Source: Geodermatophilaceae bacterium URHB0062
GTDB taxonomy: Bacteria; Actinomycetota; Actinomycetes; Mycobacteriales; Geodermatophilaceae
Reading direction: 5' to 3'
DNA: 64,000 nucleotides
Assembly (NCBI GenBank): GCA_000620185.1
Contig: JHVO01000016.1
Coordinates: 62,001 to 126,000, forward strand
The notes beneath the pieces were generated by a model. It was not told the DNA's origin and ran no database searches. It saw only the letters and a list, made by a program, of their open reading frames with translations. Of this stretch, positions 1-8,923 are shown one piece after another (the stretch's first letter is position 1; every line of letters starts with the position of its first letter). Made by a program: the position numbers and the translations under genes.

Positions 1-3
1 GCC

Positions 4-60
4 GGCGTTCCTGCAGGGGGCCCGCCGCGAGCGTGCGAGTGGTGGGGGGGCAGGGACGTC
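4..60 (+). repeat. Hairpin repeat, copy A
   Basis: First of four copies of a dispersed hairpin repeat. Arms at 4-14 (GGCGTTCCTGC) and 50-60 (GCAGGGACGTC) pair over 11 positions with two G-T wobbles. The inner core holds the shared string CCGCCGCGAGC-TGCGAG-GGTGGGG. A T-containing tail (TCCTTTCC) follows. The copy runs straight into the open frame of the truncated phosphoribosyltransferase. Copies B, C and D have the same core but different arm sequences. Confidence 0.7.
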
Positions 61-66
61 CTTTCC

Positions 67-405
67 GTGGAGTTCTACACCGGCATCGATCAGCGGCTTG
101 ACCTCCCGGTCGTGCTCCCGCCGACGCTGGACCGCGTCGACCTGACCGGCGCCGACGTCCTGGTCGCCGACGACGTCGCCGACACCGGGAAGACCCTGGA
201 GCTGGTGCGCGACTTCTGCGCCGGCCACGTCGCGGAGGTGCGGACGGCGGTCATCTACGAGAAGCCGCAGTCGATCGTGGCGTGCGACTACGCGTGGCGG
301 CGGACCGACCGGTGGATCGACTTCCCCTGGTCGACGCTGCCACCCGTCGTCCGGCGCAGCACCCGCGGGCCCACTAGCCCGCGTACTGCCAGGAGCCGGA
401 CATGA
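67..405 (+). CDS. Phosphoribosyltransferase, C-terminal part (5' part missing or outside the window)
   Basis: The protein carries the PRPP-binding loop of type I phosphoribosyltransferases (VLVADDVADTGKT, about residues 31-43) and a typical C-terminal region (DYAWRRTDRWIDFPW). It is only 112 residues; the family is usually about 150-200, so the N-terminal half is absent. GTG at 67 is the first plausible start, but the frame is open to the window edge and reads through hairpin repeat copy A directly upstream. The repeat may have replaced, or been inserted in frame into, the 5' half. A purine-type substrate is likely by family but not shown. It ends just before a strong hairpin. Confidence 0.6.
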   Translation: MEFYTGIDQRLDLPVVLPPTLDRVDLTGADVLVADDVADTGKTLELVRDFCAGHVAEVRTAVIYEKPQSIVACDYAWRRTDRWIDFPWSTLPPVVRRSTRGPTSPRTARSRT

Positions 406-408
406 AAG

Positions 409-440
409 CGGCGGCGGTGGGAAGCCCCCCACCGCCGCCG
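409..440. terminator. Bidirectional terminator hairpin between convergent genes
   Basis: A 13-bp perfect GC stem (409-421 with 428-440) has a 6-nt loop and lies between the plus-strand phosphoribosyltransferase end and the minus-strand chemoreceptor end. There is no long T run, as is common in actinobacteria. Confidence 0.65.
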
Positions 441-465
441 TCTCTCAGGTCGCTCCGATAGCGCG

Positions 466-2052
466 TCAGTACCGGAATTTCGCGACCGAGCTGTGGAGCG
501 AGGTGGCCATGCGGGCGACCTCGTCGATGGCGGCCTGCGCGTCATTCATCGCGCTGGTCGTGGACGCCGTGGCGGTGGCCACCGCGTCGATGTTCTCGGC
601 GATCCGAGCCGCGGACACCGCCGCCTCGGAGACGTTGCGGTTCATCTCCGTCGTCGTCGCGGTCTGCTCCTCGACGGCAGCGGCGATGGTGCTCTGCGAG
701 TCGTTGATCAGGCCGATGATCGAGGAGATCTCCCCGATGGCCCGGACGGCGCCCTCGGTGTCGGTCTGGATGGCCAGTACCCGCTCGGTGATGTCCTGGG
801 TCGCCTTCGCCGTCTCCTGAGCGAGCTCCTTGACCTCGTTGGCGACGACCGCGAACCCCTTCCCCGCTTCGCCGGCCCGCGCGGCCTCGATGGTGGCGTT
901 CAGCGCCAGCAGGTTGGTCTGCTCGGCGATCGAGGTGATCACCTTGACGACGCCGGCGATCTCCAGCGAGGACTCACCCAGCTTCGCGACCGTGGCGGTG
1001 GTGGCGTCGGCGGCGGTGACCGCCTGGGCGGCGACGCGGGCCACCTCGGTGGCGTTCTGCGCGATCTCCCTGATCGAGGAGCCCATCTGCTCGGATCCGG
1101 CCGACACGGTCTGCACGTTGGTCGACACCTGGCCGGCGGCGCTGGCGACGATGCCGCTCTGCGCCGACGACTCGTCGGCCAGCCGCGCCATGTCCTGCGC
1201 ACTGGCCGACAGCTCCTCGGTCGCCGAGGCCAGGGTGGTCGAGCTGTCGCCGATCGCCCCGAGGACCGTGCGCATGTTCGCCATCGACGTCTCGAGCGCC
1301 GCGGCCACCTGCCCGACCTCGTCCCTGCTGCTGACGCCGGTCGTGTTCCGGAGGTCCCCCTCGGCCATGCCGGTCACGACCGCGACCACCCGCCGCAGCG
1401 GGCCGACGACGGAGCGGGTGATGACCCAGCCGAGCAGGCCCAGGACGAGAACGCCGACCGCCGCGACCACCAGCGCCAGCCTGATCGCGGTGCTCTTCTC
1501 GTCGCGGGCGGCCTGGGCGGCGTCCGCCGCGAAGGTGCCCACGACGTCGCCCAGGACCGGCATCTCACCCTCGAGCGCCTTGAACGCGGCGGAGAAGGCG
1601 GGGTAGGCGGCGCGCGCGGCGACCGGGTCGGTGCCCGCCAGCTCGATGATCTGCGCGGCCTCGGCCAGGTAGTTCTCGACGGCGGGCGTGATCTTGTCGA
1701 GAGCGGCCATGACCTCGGGGCTGAGGTCGTCGTCGGCCATCTCGCCGAGGACGTCGCGGAACTGTCCGCTGTGTTCCTTCAGGTCGCTGACGGCGGTGGA
1801 GTACTGCGGGTCCACACCGACGCTCAGCAGCGCCTGCAGGACGTCCCCGCGCACGGCGTCGTGCATCATGTCCGCCTCGAGCGCGTCCCCCGTCGCCTCG
1901 GCGCTCGCGAGGACGTCGTCCGTCCGCTCTCCGGTGCCGTCCAGGGCCTGCACGGTGACGACGGCGAAGATGCCCAGCGACACCGCACCCGTCGCGACGA
2001 GTGCGGCGAGTTTCACGCCGAGCGGGCGGTCGGACCAGAGATTGCGCGTCAC
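466..2052 (-). CDS. Methyl-accepting chemotaxis protein
   Basis: Transmembrane chemoreceptor of 528 residues. TM1 is at about 10-32, followed by a helical extracytoplasmic sensor of roughly 155 residues, TM2 at about 188-210, a HAMP linker to about 265, and a long cytoplasmic signalling domain. The hairpin tip has the hallmark run [20 protein letters not shown] near residue 375. No CheR-docking pentapeptide is visible at the C-terminus (ends AKFRY). Its role is to pass ligand binding to CheA/CheW; the ligand is unknown. No che genes are in this window. A 21-bp motif upstream is shared with the TasA-like operon at 52.9 kb. Confidence 0.92.
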   Translation of the reverse strand: MTRNLWSDRPLGVKLAALVATGAVSLGIFAVVTVQALDGTGERTDDVLASAEATGDALEADMMHDAVRGDVLQALLSVGVDPQYSTAVSDLKEHSGQFRDVLGEMADDDLSPEVMAALDKITPAVENYLAEAAQIIELAGTDPVAARAAYPAFSAAFKALEGEMPVLGDVVGTFAADAAQAARDEKSTAIRLALVVAAVGVLVLGLLGWVITRSVVGPLRRVVAVVTGMAEGDLRNTTGVSSRDEVGQVAAALETSMANMRTVLGAIGDSSTTLASATEELSASAQDMARLADESSAQSGIVASAAGQVSTNVQTVSAGSEQMGSSIREIAQNATEVARVAAQAVTAADATTATVAKLGESSLEIAGVVKVITSIAEQTNLLALNATIEAARAGEAGKGFAVVANEVKELAQETAKATQDITERVLAIQTDTEGAVRAIGEISSIIGLINDSQSTIAAAVEEQTATTTEMNRNVSEAAVSAARIAENIDAVATATASTTSAMNDAQAAIDEVARMATSLHSSVAKFRY

Positions 2053-2117
2053 GGGGCTCTCCTGAGCTGACGGGCTCCCGACGAGGCGTGCGCCTCACCG
2101 TTGCTCCGGACTTCGGC

Positions 2118-2138
2118 CGAACGTTGAGCGACTACAGC
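2118..2138 (-). promoter_or_regulatory. Shared 21-bp upstream motif, copy 1
   Basis: On the minus strand the site reads GCTGTAGTCGCTCAACGTTC and continues into G. It lies 66 bp before the chemoreceptor start. Seventeen of 21 positions match a site at 52977-52997 upstream of the TasA-like operon. It overlaps a 10-bp palindrome TTCGGCCGAA (2112-2121). It could bind a shared regulator or form part of a promoter. Confidence 0.4.
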
Positions 2139-2194
2139 CAAGGCTGGTGAAAGTTCGGAATTCGTGGTTCCCCGCCCCACAGGGCCCGTCCGTC

Positions 2195-3391
2195 TCAGCG
2201 ACGGGTGGAGACCGTCACCGTGAACTTCGCGTCGGCGTCGACGACCTTCGTCGGCCCGACGATCCGGGCCAGCACCGGCTTGTAGCGCAACGAGCTGTTG
2301 TAGACGGTCCACAGCTCGCCACCGGGGCGCAGCACCCGGGTGGCGGCGGAGAACAGCCGGTCGGCGGCGGTGGTCACCACGGCGGCGCCGACGTGGAAGG
2401 GCGGATTGCAGACGACGAGGTCGACGCTGCCCGCGGCCACGGACGCGGCCGCGTCGTCCCGGACCACCCGGATGCGGTCGGCGAGCCCGTTCGCCGCCGC
2501 GGTCGCCGTCGCCGACGCCACCGCCGCGGCGGACTGGTCGACGGCCAGCACCGCGAGGGCCGGCCGGCTGCGGGCCAGGGCGGCGGCCAGGACGCCGGTG
2601 CCGCACCCGAGGTCCAGCGCCGTCCCGGCGGTGGCCATGCGGTCGAGCGAGCGGAGCAGCGCTCGCGTGCCGATGTCGATCCGCGACCCGGCGAAGGCCG
2701 CGCCGGAGGCGCACACGGTCAGGTCGAGGTCGTCGTGGTGCTGGCAGCGGGGGAAGGACGACGGGCCCGGCCGCGGCTCCCGGGCGATGAGCACCCGCGA
2801 CTTCTGCCGCGCCAGGGTCGCCGACACCTCGCCGAACGAGCCCCGCAGGACGTCGTTCATCGCGTGGGTCATGTGCTTGACCCGTCCCCCGACGAGCACG
2901 GTGACGTCGGGTGCGGCCGACGCGGCGACGACCTCGGCGATCTCCCGCAGCGCCTCCAGTCCCTTCGGGGCCTGCACCAGCACGAGACGGGCGCCCGCGG
3001 CCAGCTCCGGGCCCAGCGGCAGCGAGCGATAGGTACCGGTCAGCCGCGTGCGTTCCGCGTTGCGGGCCAGGGCGAGCTCACCGACGAGCAGATCCTGGTG
3101 CACCCGGACGTCGCCCGCGCCGTGCAGGGCCACCGCGCCCAGGGTCAGCGCGCCGTGGCTGTCGTCGACGACCGCGACCTCGCCGGGACCGCACGTCGCC
3201 AGCAGCTCCGCCGCGGTGTCGAGCAGCAGCCGGTCGGTGGCGTCGACGGCGACCAGGTCGGGCGCCTCCACATCGGGGGCGCGCCCGAGCTGGGCGAAGA
3301 GGGAAAGAACCCCCTCTCCCCCACCACTCGCAGGCTCGCGGCGGGACCCGAGAGGGGGCCGACTGACAGGAGCCAGGAGATCCTTCTTCAC
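2195..3391 (-). CDS. Class I SAM-dependent methyltransferase, RlmG/RsmC-like
   Basis: Predicted rRNA guanine-N2 methyltransferase with two fused methyltransferase-like halves, the layout of RsmC/RlmG. The N-terminal half is degenerate. The C-terminal half has the SAM-binding motif DLGCGTG (about residue 260) and the catalytic NPPF motif (about residue 329). GTG at 3391 overlaps the msrA stop as GTGA, suggesting coupled translation, and gives 398 residues. This start makes hairpin repeat copy B encode residues about 12-28 ([17 protein letters not shown]). The next in-frame start, GTG 3271 (358 residues), lies after the repeat but has no visible ribosome-binding site. Which rRNA base is modified cannot be told from sequence. 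Confidence 0.75.
   Translation of the reverse strand: MKKDLLAPVSRPPLGSRREPASGGGEGVLSLFAQLGRAPDVEAPDLVAVDATDRLLLDTAAELLATCGPGEVAVVDDSHGALTLGAVALHGAGDVRVHQDLLVGELALARNAERTRLTGTYRSLPLGPELAAGARLVLVQAPKGLEALREIAEVVAASAAPDVTVLVGGRVKHMTHAMNDVLRGSFGEVSATLARQKSRVLIAREPRPGPSSFPRCQHHDDLDLTVCASGAAFAGSRIDIGTRALLRSLDRMATAGTALDLGCGTGVLAAALARSRPALAVLAVDQSAAAVASATATAAANGLADRIRVVRDDAAASVAAGSVDLVVCNPPFHVGAAVVTTAADRLFSAATRVLRPGGELWTVYNSSLRYKPVLARIVGPTKVVDADAKFTVTVSTRR
3308..3360 (-). repeat. Hairpin repeat, copy B (inside methyltransferase frame)
   Basis: Minus-strand copy. Arms CCCCCTCTC (3310-3318) and GAGAGGGGG (3350-3358) pair perfectly and extend by two wobble pairs. The 31-nt loop holds the same core as copies A, C and D. 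The minus-strand tail is GTTCTTTCCC. It lies 30 bp past the msrA stop and is open in the methyltransferase frame. Confidence 0.75.
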
Positions 3392-4041
3392 ACCCCGGGC
3401 AGACCCACCGGGCAGGAGACCCCGGTCGAGTGCACCGGGCAGTAGCCGTTGGGGACCTTGTAGAGGTACTGCTGGTGGTAGTCCTCGGCGTAGTAGAACT
3501 CGTCCAGCGGGGCGATCTCGGTGGTGATCTCGCCGTAGCCGGCCGCCTTCAGCCGCTCCTGGTACTGGTCGCGGCTCGCGCGGGCGGCCGCCTCCTGCTC
3601 CGGCGTCCGGAAGTAGATCGCCGAGCGGTACTGGGTGCCGACGTCGTTGCCCTGGCGCATGCCCTGCGTCGGGTCGTGGTCCTCCCAGAACACCTTGAGC
3701 AGCTGCTCGTAGGAGATGACCGCGGGGTCGTAGGCGACCAGCACGACCTCGGTGTGCCCGGTCCGCGCCGAGCAGACCTCCTCGTACGTCGGGTTGGGCG
3801 TGTAGCCCCCCGCGTAGCCGGCGGCGGTCGAGTAGACGCCCGGGGTCTCCCAGAAGACTTTCTCCACGCCCCAGAAGCAGCCGGCGCCGAACACCGCCGT
3901 CTGCACGCCGTCGGGGAAGGGCGGCTGGATCCGGTTGCCGTTGACCGCGTGGGTCTCGGGCACGTGCGGCAGGGCCTCGGAACGGCCGGGCAGAGCGTCC
4001 GCGGCCGTCACCGGCTGGGTCTTGAACCGGGAGAACAACAT
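3388..4041 (-). CDS. msrA: Peptide-methionine (S)-S-oxide reductase MsrA
   Basis: Repairs oxidised methionine, reducing the S-epimer of methionine sulfoxide in proteins. The catalytic motif GCFWG is at about residue 53, followed by the conserved [13 protein letters not shown] and WEDHDPTQG regions. At 217 residues it has the usual length, with an N-terminal extension ([15 protein letters not shown]) typical of actinobacterial and proteobacterial forms. ATG at 4041 is favoured over longer frames because conservation starts there. Its TGA overlaps the methyltransferase GTG by 4 bp. It is divergent from the MDR reductase. Confidence 0.95.
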   Translation of the reverse strand: MLFSRFKTQPVTAADALPGRSEALPHVPETHAVNGNRIQPPFPDGVQTAVFGAGCFWGVEKVFWETPGVYSTAAGYAGGYTPNPTYEEVCSARTGHTEVVLVAYDPAVISYEQLLKVFWEDHDPTQGMRQGNDVGTQYRSAIYFRTPEQEAAARASRDQYQERLKAAGYGEITTEIAPLDEFYYAEDYHQQYLYKVPNGYCPVHSTGVSCPVGLPGV

Positions 4042-4108
4042 GCTCCGAGCGTAAGCCGGGCCCGCAACCCGCCGGGCACGGCGGGCGCGCGCGATGGAGG
4101 ATCGGGCC

Positions 4109-5131
4109 GTGACCGTGACGACCCGCGAATGGGAGCTGGCGGCCCGCCCGCACGGCGAGCCGACCCCCGACGACTTCCGGCTGGTGGAGCGCGAGCACCC
4201 CGACCCGGGCGACGGCCAGGTCGTCGTCCGCATGCTGGTGATGAGCGTCGATCCGTACATGCGGGGGCGGATGCGCGGTGGCCCGTCCTACGCCGCGCCC
4301 TGGGAGATCGGTGAGACCATGCGCGGCGGCGCGGTCGGCCGGGTGGTGGAGTCGCGCTCCCCCGCCGTCCCCGAGGGGTCGCTCGTGCTCACCGACGCGG
4401 CCTGGCGGGACGTCGCCGTGCTGGACGGCGCGCACGTCCGCGTGCTGCCCGACCTCCCCGGGATCCCGCCCAGCTACCACCTCGGCGTGCTGGGCATGCC
4501 CGGCCTCACCGCCTGGGCCGGCCTCTTCCGCATCGCCGGTTTCACGCCCGGCGACGCCGTCTTCGTCTCCGGTGCGGCCGGCGCCGTGGGCAGCCTCGTC
4601 GGGCAGTTCGCCCTGCTGGACGGCGCGTCGATGGTCGTCGGCAGCGCCGGGTCGCCGGAGAAGGTGGCGTGGCTGACCGGGGAGCTGGGCTTCACCGCCG
4701 CGTTCGACTACCACGACGGCCCGGTCGCCGAACTGCTGGCCGATGCGGCACCGAACGGCATCGACGTCTTCTTCGACAACGTCGGCGGGGAGCACCTCGA
4801 GGCCGCCATCGGCAGGCTGAAGCTGCACGGGCGGGCGGCGATCTGCGGCTCGATCTCCACCTACAACGCGGTCAGCGCTCCCCCGGGACCGCGGAACCTC
4901 GGCCAGCTCGTCGCCAACCGGCTGACCCTGCGGGGCTTCCTCGTCGGCGACCACACCGACCTGCGCGAGGAGTTCATCGAGAAGGCGTCGCTGCTGCTGC
5001 GCTCCGGGCAGCTCGTCGTGCGCGAGACCGTCCGCGACGGGCTCGAGCAGGCCGTGCCGGCGTTCCTGGATCTCCTGCGCGGGGCCAACACCGGGAAGAT
5101 GATCGTGCGGCTGGACGGCGACCCCGACTGA
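4109..5131 (+). CDS. MDR-family NADP-dependent oxidoreductase (CurA / prostaglandin-reductase type)
   Basis: Zinc-independent medium-chain reductase that would reduce the C=C bond of alpha,beta-unsaturated carbonyls with NADPH. It has an N-terminal GroES-like part with VDPYMRGRM (typical of the PTGR/CurA branch), the nucleotide-binding loop [13 protein letters not shown] near residue 150, and [10 protein letters not shown]. No structural zinc cysteines are seen. GTG 4109 is chosen because GGAGG at 4096-4100 sits 8 bp upstream; an in-frame ATG at 4094 overlaps that ribosome-binding site. It has 340 residues, which is normal. The substrate is unknown. Confidence 0.88.
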   Translation: MTVTTREWELAARPHGEPTPDDFRLVEREHPDPGDGQVVVRMLVMSVDPYMRGRMRGGPSYAAPWEIGETMRGGAVGRVVESRSPAVPEGSLVLTDAAWRDVAVLDGAHVRVLPDLPGIPPSYHLGVLGMPGLTAWAGLFRIAGFTPGDAVFVSGAAGAVGSLVGQFALLDGASMVVGSAGSPEKVAWLTGELGFTAAFDYHDGPVAELLADAAPNGIDVFFDNVGGEHLEAAIGRLKLHGRAAICGSISTYNAVSAPPGPRNLGQLVANRLTLRGFLVGDHTDLREEFIEKASLLLRSGQLVVRETVRDGLEQAVPAFLDLLRGANTGKMIVRLDGDPD

Positions 5132-5169
5132 GACGGTTCCGGGGCCTCCGCGCGGGGCAGATCTCCGGC

Positions 5170-5373
5170 ATGTGGCTCTTCTTCACCCGCCGGCTGCGCA
5201 TGTGGCTGATCCTCAGCGTCGCCGTTCCCCTCACCACCGGGCTGCTGCGCCGGATCGGCGTGCGGCTGGAACGGCGTAACGGACCCTCCGGCGTGAGCCG
5301 GGCGCTGCTCAGGGCCGGTGACCTCGGCGACCGGGCGCGCTCGACACTGCGCGGAGGCCGCCGGGCACACTGA
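5170..5373 (+). CDS. Small hypothetical membrane protein
   Basis: A 67-residue protein opens with a basic, tryptophan-rich segment (MWLFFTRRLRMW), then one hydrophobic stretch (about residues 12-27) and a basic C-terminal tail rich in Arg and Gly. This suggests a single-pass inner-membrane protein with a cytoplasmic basic tail. It lies 38 bp after the MDR gene and 4 bp before the next gene, so probably in the same transcript. No family was recognised. Confidence 0.55.
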   Translation: MWLFFTRRLRMWLILSVAVPLTTGLLRRIGVRLERRNGPSGVSRALLRAGDLGDRARSTLRGGRRAH

Positions 5374-5377
5374 CGTC

Positions 5378-6103
5378 GTGCCCCGTCGGAAGCAGTCCCC
5401 GCAGGTGCCGGCGCCGTCCGTCGCGACGCTGGAGAGCAGGTCGGCCAGGACGGCGACCCGCGGCGTGGCGCTGTTCTGCCACGGCGGCACGGTAGCGAAC
5501 CTCGAGCCGCCGCGGGAGCGCGCGCTGTCGCTGGTCCGGATGCGGGCGATCGAGCAGTACGTGCACGACACGTGCGCCGACCGCGGCATCGGCACGTACG
5601 TGGTCCGCTACCGGGTGGCCGGCTGGAACGGCGCGGCCGCCGACGCCTACGCCGACGTCCGGTGGAGCCTGGACCGGATCCGCGAGGAGCACGGCCCCGA
5701 CGTGCCGGTCGTCCTCGTCGGGCACTCGATGGGGGGCCGGGCCGCACTGCGCGCCGGCGGCGACCCCCAGGTCGGCGCGGTCTGTGCCCTGGCCCCCTGG
5801 ACGCCGCCCGGGGAGCCGGTGGCGCACCTGCGCGGCCGGACGGTCGCGATCCTGCACGGCCGCGGCGACCGCTGGGTGCCGGCCGCATTGTCGGCGGATT
5901 TCGCGGTCCGCGCACAGCGCGCCGGCGCCCGGGTCGCGCGCTTCACCATCGCCGGCGGGCACACCATGCTGCGCCGGGCGCCGCTCTGGCACGCCTTCGC
6001 CCGCGACGTCGTCCTGGCCGGAACGGGGATCGAGCCGATGCGCCCGGACGTCGAGGACGCCCTGCGCCTGCCCGCACCCGAGGGCCTCGCCGTCCCCCTG
6101 TAG
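5378..6103 (+). CDS. Alpha/beta hydrolase
   Basis: Serine hydrolase of the alpha/beta fold, 241 residues from GTG 5378. An oxyanion-type HGG motif is near residue 32, the nucleophile elbow GHSMGG is near residue 115, an acid is in HGRGDRWVP, and the catalytic His is in GGHTML. The full triad is therefore present. The opening segment (PRRKQSPQVPAPSVATLESRS) is poorly ordered and not a convincing signal peptide. The substrate cannot be assigned. It lies immediately after the small membrane protein and converges with the GNAT gene three bases past its stop. Confidence 0.8.
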   Translation: MPRRKQSPQVPAPSVATLESRSARTATRGVALFCHGGTVANLEPPRERALSLVRMRAIEQYVHDTCADRGIGTYVVRYRVAGWNGAAADAYADVRWSLDRIREEHGPDVPVVLVGHSMGGRAALRAGGDPQVGAVCALAPWTPPGEPVAHLRGRTVAILHGRGDRWVPAALSADFAVRAQRAGARVARFTIAGGHTMLRRAPLWHAFARDVVLAGTGIEPMRPDVEDALRLPAPEGLAVPL

Positions 6104-6106
6104 CGC

Positions 6107-6661
6107 CTAGAGGAGCGGGGCCGGGTCGTCGGCCAGCCGCGCCCACAGCAGCTCGTCGTGCTTCACGCCGTCCCCGTAGCGGTACGAGCGGCGCAGATGA
6201 CCCTCATAGGTGAACCCCGCCTTCTCGGCCACTCGCCCCGAGGCCACGTTCTCGACCGCGTGGCACAGCTCGATGCGATCGATGGGCAGGGTGCCGAACC
6301 CCCATTGGCAGGCGGCGTCGACGGCGCGGGCGGCCACCCCGCGGCCCCGGGCGGCGGGCACGGTCCAGTAGCCGATCTCCGCGTCGTTCTGGTCGCGGTC
6401 GATCGAGTGCAGGGAGACCGACCCGACGAGGACGGCGGTCGCGGCGTCCTCGACCGCCCACGACGCGTGCTCGTCGAGGGTCCACTCTTGCCGCCGCTCG
6501 AGCCAGTGCGCGGCGTCCTCCCGCGTCCTCACCCAGCCGGCGTTCCAGAGCCTGGTGTCCGGGTCCACCAGGGCCGCGAACGCCGCGTTGACGTCGTCCT
6601 CACGCCAGGGGCGCAACCGGAACGGTCCGACGGGCAGCGTGACGGGTCCGCTCAGCTCCAT
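6107..6661 (-). CDS. GNAT-family N-acetyltransferase (RimJ/RimL type)
   Basis: At 184 residues it matches the RimJ/RimL/ribosomal-protein acetyltransferase branch: LRPWREDD near residue 17, EIGYWTVPAARGRGVAARA giving the acetyl-CoA loop (R/Q-x-x-G-x-G/A), and NVASGRVAEKAGF near the end. It would transfer acetyl from acetyl-CoA to a protein N-terminus or a small amine. It is 23 bp downstream of the SDR gene, so probably co-transcribed with SDR and VOC. Confidence 0.88.
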   Translation of the reverse strand: MELSGPVTLPVGPFRLRPWREDDVNAAFAALVDPDTRLWNAGWVRTREDAAHWLERRQEWTLDEHASWAVEDAATAVLVGSVSLHSIDRDQNDAEIGYWTVPAARGRGVAARAVDAACQWGFGTLPIDRIELCHAVENVASGRVAEKAGFTYEGHLRRSYRYGDGVKHDELLWARLADDPAPLL

Positions 6662-6684
6662 GCACCGATCGTGCCGGAACCGGG

Positions 6685-7485
6685 TCACTCCTCGGCGGAA
6701 CCGGGCTCCGTCATCGGCCGCTTGAGCCTGGTGGCCACGTTCGCGGGGGTGACCGCCGAGAGCCGGCCCATCGCCTGGCTGGCCAGTGATCCGGCGAACA
6801 CCGACGCCTCGCCCTTCATCAGCCCGTCGAAGCCCTGCCGGGCGACCTGAGCGGGGTCGTCCTTGCTGTCGGAGGCGCCGAGCTTGGTATCGGTGAGCTC
6901 GGCGCGGTCGAAGAACTCGGTGTCGGTCGGCCCAGGCAGCAGGGAGGTGACGGTGACGCCGGTGTCCTTCAGCTCCTCGCGCAGCGCCATGGCGAGGGAC
7001 TGCACGAACGCCTTCGAGGCGCCGTAGACGGCCTGGAACGGCTCGGGCGCCTGCGAGGCGATCGACGAGGTGAACAGGATGCGACCCTCGCCGCGGGCGG
7101 TCATGTCCTGCACCACGCGCTTGGCCAGGTGCACGGTGGAGGCGCAGTTGAGCTCGACGATGCCGAGCTCGGCCTCCAGGTCGCTCTCCACGAAGGCGCC
7201 ACCGTGGCCCACTCCCGCGTTGAGGGCGGCGGCGTCGAGGGCACGACCGGAGCCGCGGTAGGCCGCCACCAGCCGCTCGACGTCGGCCCGCCTGGTCAGG
7301 TCGACGCTCACCGGCGCCACCGCACCGCCCAGCGCTCGCAGTTCCTCGACGGCATCGTCCAGCTCGACGTTCTCGGCCGCGACGATCAGGTCGTAACCGT
7401 GCTCGGCGAACTGCTTGGCGAGTTCCAGCCCGATGCCGCTGGAGGCACCGGTGACGAGGGCGAGCGGGCGGGCGGACTCGGACAC
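6685..7485 (-). CDS. Short-chain dehydrogenase/reductase
   Basis: Classical SDR, 266 residues. The cofactor motif TGASSGIG is at about residues 13-20, NAGV lies near residue 89, the catalytic Ser is in SSIAS, and YGASK supplies Tyr and Lys. The motif layout is the NAD(P)H-dependent carbonyl/hydroxyl oxidoreductase type; substrate unknown. It sits between the VOC gene (58-bp gap) and the GNAT gene on the same strand. Confidence 0.9.
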   Translation of the reverse strand: MSESARPLALVTGASSGIGLELAKQFAEHGYDLIVAAENVELDDAVEELRALGGAVAPVSVDLTRRADVERLVAAYRGSGRALDAAALNAGVGHGGAFVESDLEAELGIVELNCASTVHLAKRVVQDMTARGEGRILFTSSIASQAPEPFQAVYGASKAFVQSLAMALREELKDTGVTVTSLLPGPTDTEFFDRAELTDTKLGASDSKDDPAQVARQGFDGLMKGEASVFAGSLASQAMGRLSAVTPANVATRLKRPMTEPGSAEE

Positions 7486-7543
7486 GAGGGCCTCCTGGCG
7501 GATCGGTTCTGCCTTCCTGCCCAGACGGGGCCCGGATCACGCC

Positions 7544-8056
7544 TCAGCCGGCGACGGAGACCCCGACCCCGCCGCGGGTCTGCGCGCCGTAGCGCTCGAT
7601 CTCGCGGTCGAGGTCCAACGGCGCCGTCATGGCTGCCCCCTCGGTGACCTCGGGGGTGATCAGGTCGGCGGGCAGCAGCCACGACACCTCGAACTCGAGG
7701 CCGTCGGGGTCGTGCGCGTAGAGCGCCTTGGTCGTGGCGTGGTCGGAGGCACCGACGAGGGCGCCGGCCTGCTGCAGCGCATCGCGGATCCGGGCCAGCT
7801 CGGCGAGCGTGTCGACCTCCCACGCGAGGTGGTAGAGCCCGACGGTGCCACGGCCGGCCTGGGACGGGCCGGCACCGGCGCCGATCTGGAAGAGGCCGAG
7901 GTCGTGGTCGTTGGTCGAGCCCTCGGCCTGCAGGAAGACGGCGGCGCCGGGGATCTCCATCTTCGCGCGGAACCCGAGGACGTCGCGGTAGAACGCGTGG
8001 CTGCGCTCGACGTCGCGGACGTAGAGGACGGCGTGGTTGAGGCGCTGGACGGGCAT
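7544..8056 (-). CDS. VOC-family dioxygenase/glyoxalase (catechol-2,3-dioxygenase-like)
   Basis: Vicinal-oxygen-chelate protein of 170 residues. It has two beta-alpha-beta-beta-beta modules and the metal ligands in expected places: His in LNHAVLYV, His in LYHLAWEV and Glu in LEFEVSW. The closest recognisable group is the MhqO/CatE-like ring-cleaving dioxygenases, often induced by quinones. A TTGA-N4-TCAA palindrome lies 46 bp upstream. It is probably the first gene of a VOC-SDR-GNAT unit. Confidence 0.82.
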   Translation of the reverse strand: MPVQRLNHAVLYVRDVERSHAFYRDVLGFRAKMEIPGAAVFLQAEGSTNDHDLGLFQIGAGAGPSQAGRGTVGLYHLAWEVDTLAELARIRDALQQAGALVGASDHATTKALYAHDPDGLEFEVSWLLPADLITPEVTEGAAMTAPLDLDREIERYGAQTRGGVGVSVAG

Positions 8057-8102
8057 GCTGGTCTCCTGCGGTCGGTGGTCCCTCCATTCTGCTCGCGTTT
8101 GG

Positions 8103-8114
8103 TTGATGCTTCAA
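8103..8114. promoter_or_regulatory. TTGA-N4-TCAA palindrome, MarR-like operator
   Basis: TTGATGCTTCAA lies in an unusually AT-rich patch between the divergent VOC and Mut7-C genes. The half-site layout resembles MarR-family operators that control quinone-responsive VOC dioxygenases in other bacteria. No MarR gene is in the window. Confidence 0.4.
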
Positions 8115-8148
8115 GTATTTGGGCGCTCCGCTTGGGTACGCCCGCATC

Positions 8149-8898
8149 GTGACGGGCCAGCAGGTCGTCGATGTCGTCGTCCCGGCGGCGCTGCGCTTCC
8201 TGCTGCCGGGCCGGGATCGCTCCGCCGGCATGCGGCGCCTGCGGTTCGACCCCGACGCGACGGTCGGTCACGTCGTCCAGGCCGCCGGCGTGCCGCTGAC
8301 CGAGGTCGGCGGGCTGCGACTGGACGGCGTTCCGACCGACCCCCGTGCGCGGACGTCGCCGGGCAGCCGGATCGAGGTGACCGAGGCGGCCCGTCCCGAG
8401 AGCCCCCCCGGCGGCGGTTTCGTGCTCGACGTGGGTCTGGGCGCTCTCGCCCGCCGCATGCGCCTGCTGGGCCTGGACGTGGCCTGGCGCAACGACGCCG
8501 ACGACCCCGACCTGGTCGCGCGGGCCGTCGCGGAGGATCGGGTGCTGCTCACGCAGGATCGGCGTCTGCTCATGCGCCGGGCGCTGCCGCGCGGGGCGCT
8601 GGTGCGCGGAAGCCGCCCCGACGACCAGCTGGCCGACGTCCTCGATCGGTTCTCACTCGACCTGGCGCCGCTCACCCGTTGCACCGCGTGCGGCGGCGTC
8701 CTCGATCCGGTGCCCAAGGAGGAGGTCGCCCACCTGCTCGAAGCGGCGACCCGCCGGACCTACGACGAGTTCGTCCGGTGCCGGGCGTGCCGCCGGGTCT
8801 ACTGGCACGGCGCTCACGCACGACGCATCAGGACCCTCATCGAGCACGCTCGAATGTTCTCGCCACCGGCTGGAGCCGGCGAGCCGAACAGGAGCTAG
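8149..8898 (+). CDS. Mut7-C RNase domain protein with N-terminal ubiquitin-like fold
   Basis: A 249-residue protein. The first 85 residues match the ubiquitin-like domain found upstream of Mut7-C (RRLRFDPDATVGHVVQAAGVP, GLRLDG). Residues about 95-240 form the Mut7-C PIN-like RNase: D in FVLDVGLG, RRMRLLGLD, D in LTQDRRLL, and a zinc ribbon from CTACGG and CRACRRVYW. The predicted role is RNA cleavage. GTG 8149 is preferred over TTG 8119 because conservation starts there; the ribosome-binding site is weak either way. It precedes the TPP riboswitch. Confidence 0.8.
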   Translation: MTGQQVVDVVVPAALRFLLPGRDRSAGMRRLRFDPDATVGHVVQAAGVPLTEVGGLRLDGVPTDPRARTSPGSRIEVTEAARPESPPGGGFVLDVGLGALARRMRLLGLDVAWRNDADDPDLVARAVAEDRVLLTQDRRLLMRRALPRGALVRGSRPDDQLADVLDRFSLDLAPLTRCTACGGVLDPVPKEEVAHLLEAATRRTYDEFVRCRACRRVYWHGAHARRIRTLIEHARMFSPPAGAGEPNRS

Positions 8899-8923
8899 TG
8901 TCGGCGGTACAACAGAAGAAACC

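Noticed and set aside
2195-4954. A single open frame of about 919 codons on the minus strand across msrA and the MDR gene
   Set aside because: Only the last 360-400 codons match a protein family. The rest is antisense to the MDR gene and alternate frame of msrA, an effect of GC-rich codon bias.
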